The notes under the pieces were generated by a model. It did not search any database and had not been told where the DNA came from. It saw nothing but the letters and a program-made list of their open reading frames with translations. A stretch of DNA of 64,000 nucleotides from positions 697,792-761,791 of the forward strand of contig WLWN01000001.1 of assembly GCA_012103575.1 (NCBI GenBank). Direction: 5' to 3'. The DNA is from Kiritimatiellia bacterium (GTDB lineage Bacteria > Verrucomicrobiota > Kiritimatiellia > WLWN01). Position 1 is the stretch's first letter. The number at the start of each line of letters is the position of its first letter. Shown here one piece after another: positions 16,963 through 25,500 of the stretch. Both the position numbers and the translations under genes were made by a program.

Positions 16963-18291
16963 ATGCTAGATCATGAAATACAATCCGTAGTTGTCTTTCC
17001 TGCTAATGATATAGGGGGGGCACTTGAATTACTGGGCGACAAGAGCATATCTCATCGCATAGCCCTTTTGGCATTACTCTCTAACGGGGCTTCTTGTGTT
17101 AGAGGTTTTTTGCGAAGTGAAGATTGTCTTAATACATTACGTGCTATTGAGATGCTTGGCGCTAAGGTTTCGGAGGGGAGCCATCAAGAATTATTGATTG
17201 AGGGCGCAATGGGGAGATTGTTGAGCCCTCTTCAGTCTATTGATTTAGGTAACTCGGGGACCGGTATCCGACTCCTTACAGGGTTATTGGCTGGGTGCCC
17301 TATGCATGTTGAGCTCACAGGTGATGAATCTCTTTGTTCCCGTCCGATGGGACGTATTCGCGAACCTCTAGAGGCCATGGGAGGTCGTATCGATTTAAAA
17401 GGTAAAAAAAATACGCCCCCGATTGGTGTTTGCGGAGGCGGATTGCATGGGATTGAATATGCATTGCCTGTTGCGTCTGCTCAAGTCAAGTCTAGCATTC
17501 TTTTTGCAAGCCTATTTGCTGAAGGAAAAACCGTTATCATCGAACCTACACCAACCCGGGATCATACCGAACGATTGTTTCAAGCATGGGGTATACATAT
17601 CTCTGTTGACGATTTACGGATCGAACTTGAGGGATACGGTAAACCCGGACCTCCGATAAAAGGACGTGAATTATCTATTCCTGGTGATTTTTCATCGGCT
17701 GCGTTTTGGATCGCAGCGGTGGCTGGTCGAGAAGGGTGTTCTGTAAGACTTAAACACGTAGGGCTAAATCCGCGTCGTATAGCGCTTATCGATGTTCTTA
17801 AAAGGATGGGCGCTTCCATTGAAATAAAAGAGTGTAACCCCTCTAATGTAGAGCCATATGGAAATATCAACGTGCAAGGAAGTCGTTTGTATGGAACCGT
17901 TGTGGGGGGTGATGAGATCCCTAACTTAATTGATGAGCTTCCGTTAGTCGCTATTATAGGCGCCATTGCTGATGGTGTAACAGAGATAAAGGACGCAAAA
18001 GAATTACGGGTGAAAGAATCCGATCGGGTTAAAAGTATGGTCATAAACCTACGTGCGATGAATGTTCAAGTAGAAGAAAAAGAGGACGGTATGATTATAT
18101 GTGGGACTGAAGATAGAAGACCTTGCTCAGTCATAGATAGCTATGGAGATCATCGAATCGCTATGTCTATGGCCATATTAGCGCTTTACGGAAAGGACCC
18201 TGTTAGTATAAAGAACACATCGTGTATCAAAACATCGTATCCAGGATTTTGGAGTGATCTTAAAGCGTTAGGAGGAGACTGTGCCGAATAA
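16963..18291 (+). CDS. aroA: 3-phosphoshikimate 1-carboxyvinyltransferase (EPSP synthase)
   Basis: Sixth step of the shikimate pathway; it joins shikimate 3-phosphate and phosphoenolpyruvate. It has 442 aa with LGDKSISHR (shikimate and PEP binding, the D replacing the usual S of class I), GNSGTGIRLLTGLLAG, SRPMGRI, SAQVKSSILFA, DELPLVAIIGAIA, ELRVKESDR and GDHRIAMSMAIL. The 120 bp before it hold a TATCCCCA motif repeated at 16-bp spacing but no gene. Its last 11 bases overlap cmk. Confidence 0.96.
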   Translation: MLDHEIQSVVVFPANDIGGALELLGDKSISHRIALLALLSNGASCVRGFLRSEDCLNTLRAIEMLGAKVSEGSHQELLIEGAMGRLLSPLQSIDLGNSGTGIRLLTGLLAGCPMHVELTGDESLCSRPMGRIREPLEAMGGRIDLKGKKNTPPIGVCGGGLHGIEYALPVASAQVKSSILFASLFAEGKTVIIEPTPTRDHTERLFQAWGIHISVDDLRIELEGYGKPGPPIKGRELSIPGDFSSAAFWIAAVAGREGCSVRLKHVGLNPRRIALIDVLKRMGASIEIKECNPSNVEPYGNINVQGSRLYGTVVGGDEIPNLIDELPLVAIIGAIADGVTEIKDAKELRVKESDRVKSMVINLRAMNVQVEEKEDGMIICGTEDRRPCSVIDSYGDHRIAMSMAILALYGKDPVSIKNTSCIKTSYPGFWSDLKALGGDCAE

Positions 18292-18973
18292 CAAACGATC
18301 TGTTATTGTTGCTATTGATGGTCCATCCGCTTCAGGTAAATCAACGGTCTCTAAACGAGTCGCCGAAGACTTAAAGTTTGTTTTTGTTGGTTCTGGAGCG
18401 TTTTATCGTGGAATGACATGGAAATCAGTTCGGGAAGGCGTTGAGGTGAAAAACCCTGAACAGGTCATTCATTTAATGTTTCAGTTAAAATGGAATTTCT
18501 ATGCAGAAAACCGTGTAGTGGTCTTTACTATAGATGGTGAAGATCCGGGTCTTCAGTTACGCTCCGAACCCGTACGGGAGAAAGTGGCGACCATCGCTAC
18601 GATTCCCGAAGTTAGATCTTTCTTAGTTGAACGGCTTCGCGAAACTAAACGGTTTGGTGATATGGTGATGGAAGGCCGAGATGTTGGCTCCGTTATATTT
18701 CCTGATACTCCCTTAAAGTTTTATTTAGATGCCGATCCCCAAGAACGGGCTCGTCGACGACACAAAGAGTTAGTCCAGATGGAGGGGGAGGGGAATGTGA
18801 GCGAAGTCTTAGATTCTTTGACACGGCGTGATCAAATCGACCGTACGCGAAAAATAGATCCGTTACAAATCTCTCTTGGCGCAAAAGTCATTAATACAAC
18901 GTCCTTAGGCATCGAAGAAGTCGTGTCACTCATTGTTTCCAATGTACAACAAGCAATAAGTAAAGGTTTATGA
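18281..18973 (+). CDS. cmk: Cytidylate kinase
   Basis: Phosphorylates CMP and dCMP; 230 aa. P-loop IDGPSASGKST at residues 13-23, and the GRDVGSVIFPDTPLKFYLDA segment with the RARRRHKEL lid are typical. The start is GTG at 18281 with a strong Shine-Dalgarno (GGAGGAG) inside the end of aroA. The order aroA-cmk-plsC is a common bacterial arrangement, and overlaps on both sides imply one transcript. Confidence 0.95.
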   Translation: MPNNKRSVIVAIDGPSASGKSTVSKRVAEDLKFVFVGSGAFYRGMTWKSVREGVEVKNPEQVIHLMFQLKWNFYAENRVVVFTIDGEDPGLQLRSEPVREKVATIATIPEVRSFLVERLRETKRFGDMVMEGRDVGSVIFPDTPLKFYLDADPQERARRRHKELVQMEGEGNVSEVLDSLTRRDQIDRTRKIDPLQISLGAKVINTTSLGIEEVVSLIVSNVQQAISKGL

Positions 18974-19617
18974 AACATCGCCGAGATACCTGGGCTTATT
19001 TTTTAACAGCGGGTCTGCTAAGAATAGGTCTTAAGATATGGAACCGTTTATCCATTTTTGGTATCGAAAATGTACCTCTTCATGGGGGAGGAATTATTGT
19101 TGCTAACCATACTAGCTTTTTGGACCCCCCTGTCATTGGCGGAGGAGTTCTGAAACGTCGAGGTGTTCATTTTTTAGCTCGAGGTAGTCTATTTAGCTTT
19201 CCTTTAGGAGAATGGTGCTTGCGCCAAATACAAGCGATTCCTATTGAACGTGAGAAAGGCGATATTGGGGCTCTTAGAAAAGGGCTCAGTGTGATTAAAG
19301 AAGGAAAACTGCTTGCTCTATTTCCCGAAGGAACTCGGTCCCCAGACGGCCATTTCCAAGAAGCTAAAAAGGGCGTAGGGTTTTTAATGGCCAAAGCCAA
19401 GATACCTATTATACCCGCCTATATTGATGGTACATTTCAGGCATATCCTAAGGGGGGAAAATGGATCAGACCCAAAAAGATTAAAGTCTATTTTGGGACG
19501 CCTATTTTTCCAGTGGATTTAGAACAGTTTGGCAAAAAAAAAGAGGCTTATAGACAGATAAGCGACTATATCATGTCAGAAATAAAGGCGTTGAAAGATT
19601 CTAACACATTGAATTAG
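18970..19617 (+). CDS. plsC: 1-acyl-sn-glycerol-3-phosphate acyltransferase
   Basis: Membrane-associated acyltransferase making phosphatidic acid, 215 aa. Acyltransferase motif I is NHTSFLD (H-x4-D) and motif III is FPEGTRS; VPIIPAYIDGT-type residues (IPIIPAYIDGT) follow as motif IV. The N-terminus (YFLTAGLLRIGLKIW) is hydrophobic. It shares ATGA with cmk. A palindromic element begins 13 bp after its stop codon. Confidence 0.94.
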   Translation: MKHRRDTWAYFLTAGLLRIGLKIWNRLSIFGIENVPLHGGGIIVANHTSFLDPPVIGGGVLKRRGVHFLARGSLFSFPLGEWCLRQIQAIPIEREKGDIGALRKGLSVIKEGKLLALFPEGTRSPDGHFQEAKKGVGFLMAKAKIPIIPAYIDGTFQAYPKGGKWIRPKKIKVYFGTPIFPVDLEQFGKKKEAYRQISDYIMSEIKALKDSNTLN

Positions 19618-19630
19618 AATTAGATAATTA

Positions 19631-19794
19631 CCTGGATCCGTTAGTTAAACGTGGGATTTCTGCACGAATCATTTGGGCCAAAAGGAGCTACAAAAAAACC
19701 TCGATGCACCCTATGGGTGCGCCTACGTTTTTTTGCAACCTTTTGCCTCCAAAGCCTTCGCACAGAAATCCCACGTTTAACTGACGGATCCAGG
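19631..19794 (+). mobile_element. Palindromic MITE-like element, copy 4 (after plsC)
   Basis: 164 bp, same orientation as the first two copies but the most diverged (for example GTTAG for GTCAG in the left end and an ATGCACCCTATGGGTGC centre). The flanks AATTA and TTTAA are not an exact duplication, so this is probably the oldest insertion. Confidence 0.85.
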
Positions 19795-19913
19795 TTTAAT
19801 CTTTATTTTATACTCCTTGACTTATTTAAATTTTTTTTTACTATTTTCAAGCACTACCACGTATGGTTCGGGTTTAAAAAATTAACTACTATATATAGTA
19901 TGAAGGGAGCATT

Positions 19914-20600
19914 ATGGCGCACAGCATATGGGGGGTAATTATAGCATGTGGAAAAAGTGAGGTATTGACCTCTGGGACGGATGTTGCATTTCTTAATTTA
20001 GGTGCAAATCCAGTGATTGTTTACTCGATGTTAGCTTTTGAGCAATGCCGTGACATTGAAGGCGTTGTTATTATAGCAAAGAAAGAACGGGTGGAAAGTC
20101 TTAAGGGAATGGCACAAATGTTTGGGTGTTCGAAAGTTAAGAAAATTGTAGCAGGAGGCGTTAAACGTCTGGCTTGTGTACAAGCAGGACTCAATGCGGT
20201 AGAAGATGAAGCGTCTCTAGTTGTTACACACGAAGTGTCGCGGCCGTGTGTAAAACCTGCGTTGATCTCTGAGACAATTAAAATAGCGAAAAAATATGGG
20301 AGTGGCGTTGCTGCTACTAAAATAGGAGGGGTTGTTGCTCAAGTTCCCAAAGGGCTTCAGGCTAAAAAAATGTTGGATGGAAGTGGGGTTTGGTCGCTCC
20401 AAACACCCCAAGCTTTCAAGTTAGATATTCTTTTAAAAGCTTTGAGGTCTGCGGAAAAAAAGAAAGCCGCTATTGTTGATGAAGCCTCTGCATTTGAATG
20501 CATCAAGAAAGAGATACGTCTAGTGCTATCGAATACTAATAATATTAAAATCTATGGCCCGGACGATCTGATTCTAGCCACATCACTCGCTCGGGTATAA
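19914..20600 (+). CDS. IspD-like nucleotidyltransferase, divergent and missing key residues
   Basis: 228-aa protein aligning over its length with IspD (2-C-methyl-D-erythritol 4-phosphate cytidylyltransferase of the MEP isoprenoid pathway). Retained parts are SLQTPQAF, IVDEASAFE and NIKIYGPDDLILA. Altered parts are the N-terminal CTP-binding loop (VIIACGKSEVLTSG instead of an AAGxGxRMG-type loop with Lys), GGVKRLACV where GG-ERxxSV is usual, and VVTHEVSRP where LVHDAARP is usual. It may be a decayed paralogue, a lineage-specific enzyme, or a non-catalytic protein. A good Shine-Dalgarno (AAGGGAG) precedes the ATG. Confidence 0.7.
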   Translation: MAHSIWGVIIACGKSEVLTSGTDVAFLNLGANPVIVYSMLAFEQCRDIEGVVIIAKKERVESLKGMAQMFGCSKVKKIVAGGVKRLACVQAGLNAVEDEASLVVTHEVSRPCVKPALISETIKIAKKYGSGVAATKIGGVVAQVPKGLQAKKMLDGSGVWSLQTPQAFKLDILLKALRSAEKKKAAIVDEASAFECIKKEIRLVLSNTNNIKIYGPDDLILATSLARV

Positions 20601-20605
20601 AGGCT

Positions 20606-20683
20606 CGAAAAAAGCAGACCTAGATGCTAGACGAAGACAAGGTCAAGCATCCAGAATCAAGGATCTGGTATCGAGGATCTAGC
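20606..20683 (+). repeat. Degenerate heptamer repeat upstream of metallophosphoesterase
   Basis: Seven-base periodicity runs through CTAGATG, CTAGACG, ATCAAGG, ATCTGGT, ATCGAGG and ATCTAGC directly into the ATG. A GAGG within the last units serves as the probable Shine-Dalgarno. Confidence 0.65.
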
Positions 20684-21406
20684 ATGAAATACGCAATCTT
20701 AGGTGATATTCACAGTAATCTTGAAGGGCTTCAAGCCGTTTTAAAAGATGCGGAAGAACAAGAAGTGACGCATTTTGCCTGTTTGGGTGATTTAGTAGGT
20801 TACAATGCTAACCCTGTAGAATGTTTAGAAATTGTTCGGAGCTTAAATTGTCCTATTGTACGCGGGAATCATGATCATTATTGTGGGTATAATAATGATT
20901 TGAGCACGTTTCAGCCAATGGCCGCCGATGTCGTAGATTGGACAAGAGAACAATTGTCCAGTGAGCAACGCGAGTTTTTAAGAAGTCTCAAATTTGTTGC
21001 TACTGAAGCATCCTTTACGATGGTCCACAGTACCTTGGATACACCTGAGAACTGGGTATATGTATTTGATCCTCTCGAAGCAGAAGCCCATTTTAATTAT
21101 CAGACAACGTCGATTTGCTTCTTTGGTCACACGCATATGCCTTTAGCGTTTGAAAAAACAAATAAAATCCGTTCTGGTTTATACAATCGAATAAAAATAA
21201 CAGTAGGGAAAAAGTATTTTATTAATGTGGGTAGTGTCGGGCAACCTCGTGATGGAGATCCGCGTTCAGCTTATGTTATTTATGATATCACGAATCATGA
21301 GGTGACTTTAAGACGAATAGAATATGATTTAAGCATAACGCAGAAGAAAATATTAGATGCAGGACTGCCAAATGGAGTCGCGGCTCGTTTAGCTGTCGGC
21401 CGGTAG
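20684..21406 (+). CDS. Calcineurin-like metallophosphoesterase, YfcE/MJ0936 class
   Basis: 240-aa metal-dependent phosphoesterase. Metal-binding motifs in order: GDIHSN (D-x-H), GDLVGYNANP, GNHDHY, and GHTHMP (G-H-x-H). INVGSVGQPRDG near the C-terminus is also typical. The start at 20684 (MKYAILGDIHSN) fits the family; an upstream ATG at 20624 would add 20 residues encoded by the heptamer repeat. Substrate unknown. Confidence 0.88.
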   Translation: MKYAILGDIHSNLEGLQAVLKDAEEQEVTHFACLGDLVGYNANPVECLEIVRSLNCPIVRGNHDHYCGYNNDLSTFQPMAADVVDWTREQLSSEQREFLRSLKFVATEASFTMVHSTLDTPENWVYVFDPLEAEAHFNYQTTSICFFGHTHMPLAFEKTNKIRSGLYNRIKITVGKKYFINVGSVGQPRDGDPRSAYVIYDITNHEVTLRRIEYDLSITQKKILDAGLPNGVAARLAVGR

Positions 21407-21441
21407 ATGTTCACACATATGAAGAAGAAAAGGAAAAACAC

Positions 21442-22118
21442 ATGCGTTTTATTTATCTTCTAATCTTTTTTTTTGCTAGCTTTCAAATAGCAGAAGGACA
21501 AATAGAGGTCGGTGCAAAACTAGAGCATAACAGGGCCTTACTTAAGAACCCAAAATAAAATTTTCGAGGGACCTGTCACATTAGATTCAACGAAGAAAAC
21601 AAAACTTACGATAAATATACTTTCAGGATATAAACTTAAAACCACAGGTCCTTATATCGTACGTCCTTGGGTACAAATCGGAGAACGTCGGATTCGGGGG
21701 CCTCGTTTACATCTTGATATTGCTCCTGGATTTGAGCTGGACCGTCTCAAAACACATTTAGATAAGAATCGGACATTGCGTTTAATTTCTTTAGGTCGCG
21801 AACAAACAGAAAACCTATTTCTCCGTATTGACGATGAACGTTTAGATCTTCGTTATGGCGTTTTCGAACTAGGACGAATGATTCGAATGAAAAGACCGAT
21901 ACTTCAATTGGATAAACAAGGCCATGTTCATATATTGCATCAATCTTCACCAACGCAATATACACACAACATTCTTGACTTAGATGGACAGCCTGTTCAT
22001 CATCAAACATATACATGGAGGTAAGGACATACAGATAGTGGAAACAGACGACGGTCGAATGGCCGTACTTGGCGCTCAAAATGCTTCTCGTTTACAACAA
22101 CCATCGTTAAATCCTTAG
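21442..22118 (+). pseudogene. Secreted hypothetical protein gene with two frameshifts
   Basis: The start MRFIYLLIFFFASFQIAEG is a signal peptide, preceded by AAAGGAAAA. The frame stops after KLEHNRALLKNPK, but the next frame continues at once with KIFEGPVTLDST and runs to about 22015 (ending QPVHHQTYT). A third frame then carries GGKDIQIVETDDGRMAVLG to a TAG at 22116-22118. All three segments have consistent coding character, so this is one gene of about 225 codons with two single-base lesions, or two assembly errors. Composition suggests a periplasmic or outer-surface beta-rich protein. No family recognised. Confidence 0.65.
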
Positions 22119-22539
22119 AACCTGTTTGGTTAAAAACATTGCAAAAAAAAGTGACAAACTCAGCCGAGTCTTTCAATAATAGATAGCCAGAGTGTAAAAA
22201 TCAGCAGTGAAGGAGAAGAACGAGGCTTTCATGGAGGCAAAAAGGTTAAAAGGGGTAGCCGACAAATCGCTGTAGATATAGAAGGCAATGTATGGGGTGT
22301 GCATATGCATGCGGCAAACAAAGCTGACACAAAAGAAGGTTGCGGACTGAAAAGGAGTTAAGGAGGGCTTTACGGTAATTCCGAAACGTTGGGTGGTCGA
22401 GCGCAGTTTTGCTTGGCTCAATGGATATAGAATATTGAGTAAGGAATACGAGCAAACACTCTTGGTGACCAGGGCTGTGCTGCAGATAGCCTGTATCAGG
22501 AAAAACCTTAAAGGCACTCTTTTTAACCAAAACAGGTTC
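22118..22539 (+). mobile_element. IS5-type insertion sequence remnant (internally deleted)
   Basis: About 420 bp with terminal inverted repeats GAACCTGTTTGGTTAAAA (left) and the complement of GAACCTGTTTTGGTTAAAA (right), flanked by TA on both sides. The ends and the 2-bp duplication fit the IS5 family; most of the transposase gene is missing. Confidence 0.8.
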
Positions 22540-22542
22540 TAG
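22179..22542 (+). pseudogene. IS5-family transposase fragments
   Basis: The first segment reads IDSQSVKISSEGEERGFHGG and then KKVKRGSRQIAVDIEGNVWG, corresponding to the catalytic D region. A stop and frameshift follow. The second segment reads [20 protein letters not shown] and [18 protein letters not shown], corresponding to the catalytic E region and C-terminus. The N-terminal DNA-binding part and the middle are absent, so it cannot be active. Confidence 0.85.
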
Positions 22543-22562
22543 GCAAAGCGCTAAGAATAGTA

Positions 22563-25500
22563 ATGGAGATAAATGGTATGAATAGGGGAAATGAATTACC
22601 CTCTTTATGTGAAGAATATAATATTTTCCAGAAGTGGAATGCTACGGATAAAGACTATCCTTTAGATCAGTGTCTGCATGAGTTGATTGAAAGACAGGCG
22701 GCACGGAACCCTGATCAGGAAGTGGTCTTCTTTGAAAAAGAAAGACTTTCCTACGCGGAGCTCAACGATCGTTCTAACCAATGTGCCCATTATTTAAGAG
22801 AGATCGGTATAGGTCCTAATACAATGGTGGGGGTTTTGATGGAACGATCTCCGGATACGGTCGTTGCTGTTCTGGGAATTTTAAAATCCGGCGGCGCTTA
22901 TGTGCCATTGGATTCGGGGTATCCAAAGGAGCGACTTTGTTTCATGTTGGAAGATGCCTTGGTTTCCACCGTACTCACGCAAGAGAGATTTGAAGGGGTA
23001 CTGGAAGATTTTGACGGAACCACATTGAGCCTGGATAGCCAGTGGAGCTTCTTATCTGGAAAATCCAAGGCGGATCTTGAAAATAGATCAGTCCCTGACG
23101 ATTTAGCTTACGTGATCTACACCTCTGGTTCTACGGGGAACCCCAAGGGATGTATGATTTCTCATAAAGCGATTTGTAATCGATTGATCTGGATGCAGGA
23201 GCACTATCAAGTAACCGATAAAGACAGGATTTTGCACAAAACATCCGCTAAATGTGATGTGGCCATGTGGGAACTGTTCTTGCCTTTGCTATCGGGGGCT
23301 TGTCTGATTGTAGCCGGGCCGAAAGGGAACCAAGACAACCATTACTTGGCCGCACTGATCAGAAAAGAGCATATTACCATTTGTCATTTTATTCCATCCA
23401 TGCTCCGTTCTTTTCTGAATCAAGCCGATCTGAGTCAGTGCTGGTTCTTACGTCATATTTTTGTCAGTGGAGAGGCTTTGCCATTGGATGTGGTGAAAAA
23501 ATGTAAGAACAATATATCTGCAAGGCTACACAACCTCTATAGTGTTGAGGAAGCTGCGGTTGATGTGGCTTTCTGGGAATGTGAGGAAAGGGAGGATAAA
23601 AAGGTTCTGGCAGGACGCCCCATTGCCAATACGAAGATATATATTTTAGATGCTGAACTCAATCAAATGCCGGTTGGAGCTATGGGAGAAGTTTATATCG
23701 GTGGGGTGGGCCTGGCGAAGGGGTATGTGAATCAACAGGGATTAACAGAAGAAAGGTTTATCACAAACCCATTTTCCAAAGAGACCGATTCGAAGTTATA
23801 TCGGACGGGAGATCAAGCGCTGTATTTACCGGATGGTAATATTGAAATTTCAGGGTGTATGGATGCGAAAAAGAAATGGAGGGGGGGTGGAATTGAGCTG
23901 GGAAAAATAGAAACCTCTGTAAGCAGACATGGTGGTCATGGCGTAAAAGAAGCCAGCTGTAGACTGACCGAAGAAGAAAAAAATAAAATCATTGAAGCGT
24001 GGAACGATACCGCGTGCGGCTATAATCGGAATCAATGCATTCATGAACTATTTGAAGAAAAAGCAGAAGAATTTCCCCATAACGTTGCTACGATTTGTGT
24101 GGGTCAAAGATTAACCTATAAAGAGATTAACGAGCGCGCAAACCAACTGTCGGGATATCTGAGAAGAGAAGGAGTCGGGCCGGAGACATTTGTAGGGATA
24201 TGTCTGGATCGATCGCATGAAACCGTTATTGGTCTGTTGGGTATACTGAAGGCAGGAGGCGCTTATGTCCCTTTGCAGACGAGCGATCCCCAAGAAAGAC
24301 TCACGAATATTATAAAGACCGCGGCGATCAAAATCGTATTAACCGAAAGCGGGCATTCAGGTGTGTTAGAGGAGATTGGCCTCACCAAACAGATTTGCAT
24401 GGATCAAGAAGCGAATCGGATCCTGAAAGAAAACAAAACGAACCATCCTCAACAGATCGTTCAGTCTCACAATACCGCCTACGTCATTTTCACTTCGGGC
24501 AGCACGGGTAAACCCAAAGGAGTTGTTGTGCAGCATCGGCCGGTTATTAATTTGATCGAGTGGGCGCAAAAAAGATTTGCTTTTAATGAGAGCGATGTGT
24601 GCTTGTTTATAAACCCGCTGAATTTTGATTTATCCGTATTCGACATTTTCGGCATGTTGGCTTATGGTGCTGCGATCCACATTGTCGATGACGAGTCCAG
24701 AATGAAATTCAGTTGCTTGGCAAAGTTATTATGCCAGGAGGAGATCAGTTTTTGGAATTCGGCCCCCGCTGCTTTGCAGCTGCTCGTCCCCTTTATTAAA
24801 GCAGAAAGTAAAGAGACGAACAACGAAAAGCTTCGGCTCGTTTTTTTAAGCGGTGATTGGGTCCCGGTCACCTTGCCAGGAGAAATCCGATCCATTTTCT
24901 CAAACGCTCAGGTCATCGCTCTAGGTGGAGCCACTGAGGCAACCGTTTGGTCAAACTATTACCCGACTGATGATCTGGACCCCCACCAAAAAAGTGTTCC
25001 GTATGGCAGACCGATCCAGAACGCAAGGTACTATATCCTGGATCAAACCCTGACGCCCTGCCCGGTCGGAGTGGAAGGCGATTTGTATATAGGGGGTGAA
25101 TGTTTGAGCACAGGATATATGAATGCTCCTGAGATTACCGCTAAGAGTTTTATACGCGATCCTTTTGTGGAAGATGACAGCGCCATTATGTATAAAACCG
25201 GGGATCTGGCGCGGTTCTTTCCAGATGGAAATATTGAGTTTTTAGGGCGTGCGGATTTTCAGGTAAAAGTGCGTGGATATCGAATCGAACTGGAGGAAAT
25301 AGAACATAGACTCAGGCAGCACGATGATATTAAAGAGGCTGTCGTCCTGGTAAAAGAAAACGAGGCAAAAGGCCAGAAGATCGTTGCTTACATTGTTGTC
25401 AATCCGGGAAAAGAAGTAACGACTCAGGTTGTAAGAGCGTTCTGTAAAAAGGCATTGCCAAACTACATGGCTCCGAATCTTGTCATGCCTCTTCCACACT

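Noticed and set aside
22173..22530. Two minus-strand open frames in front of the NRPS
   Set aside because: They are antisense to the recognisable IS5-type transposase fragments.
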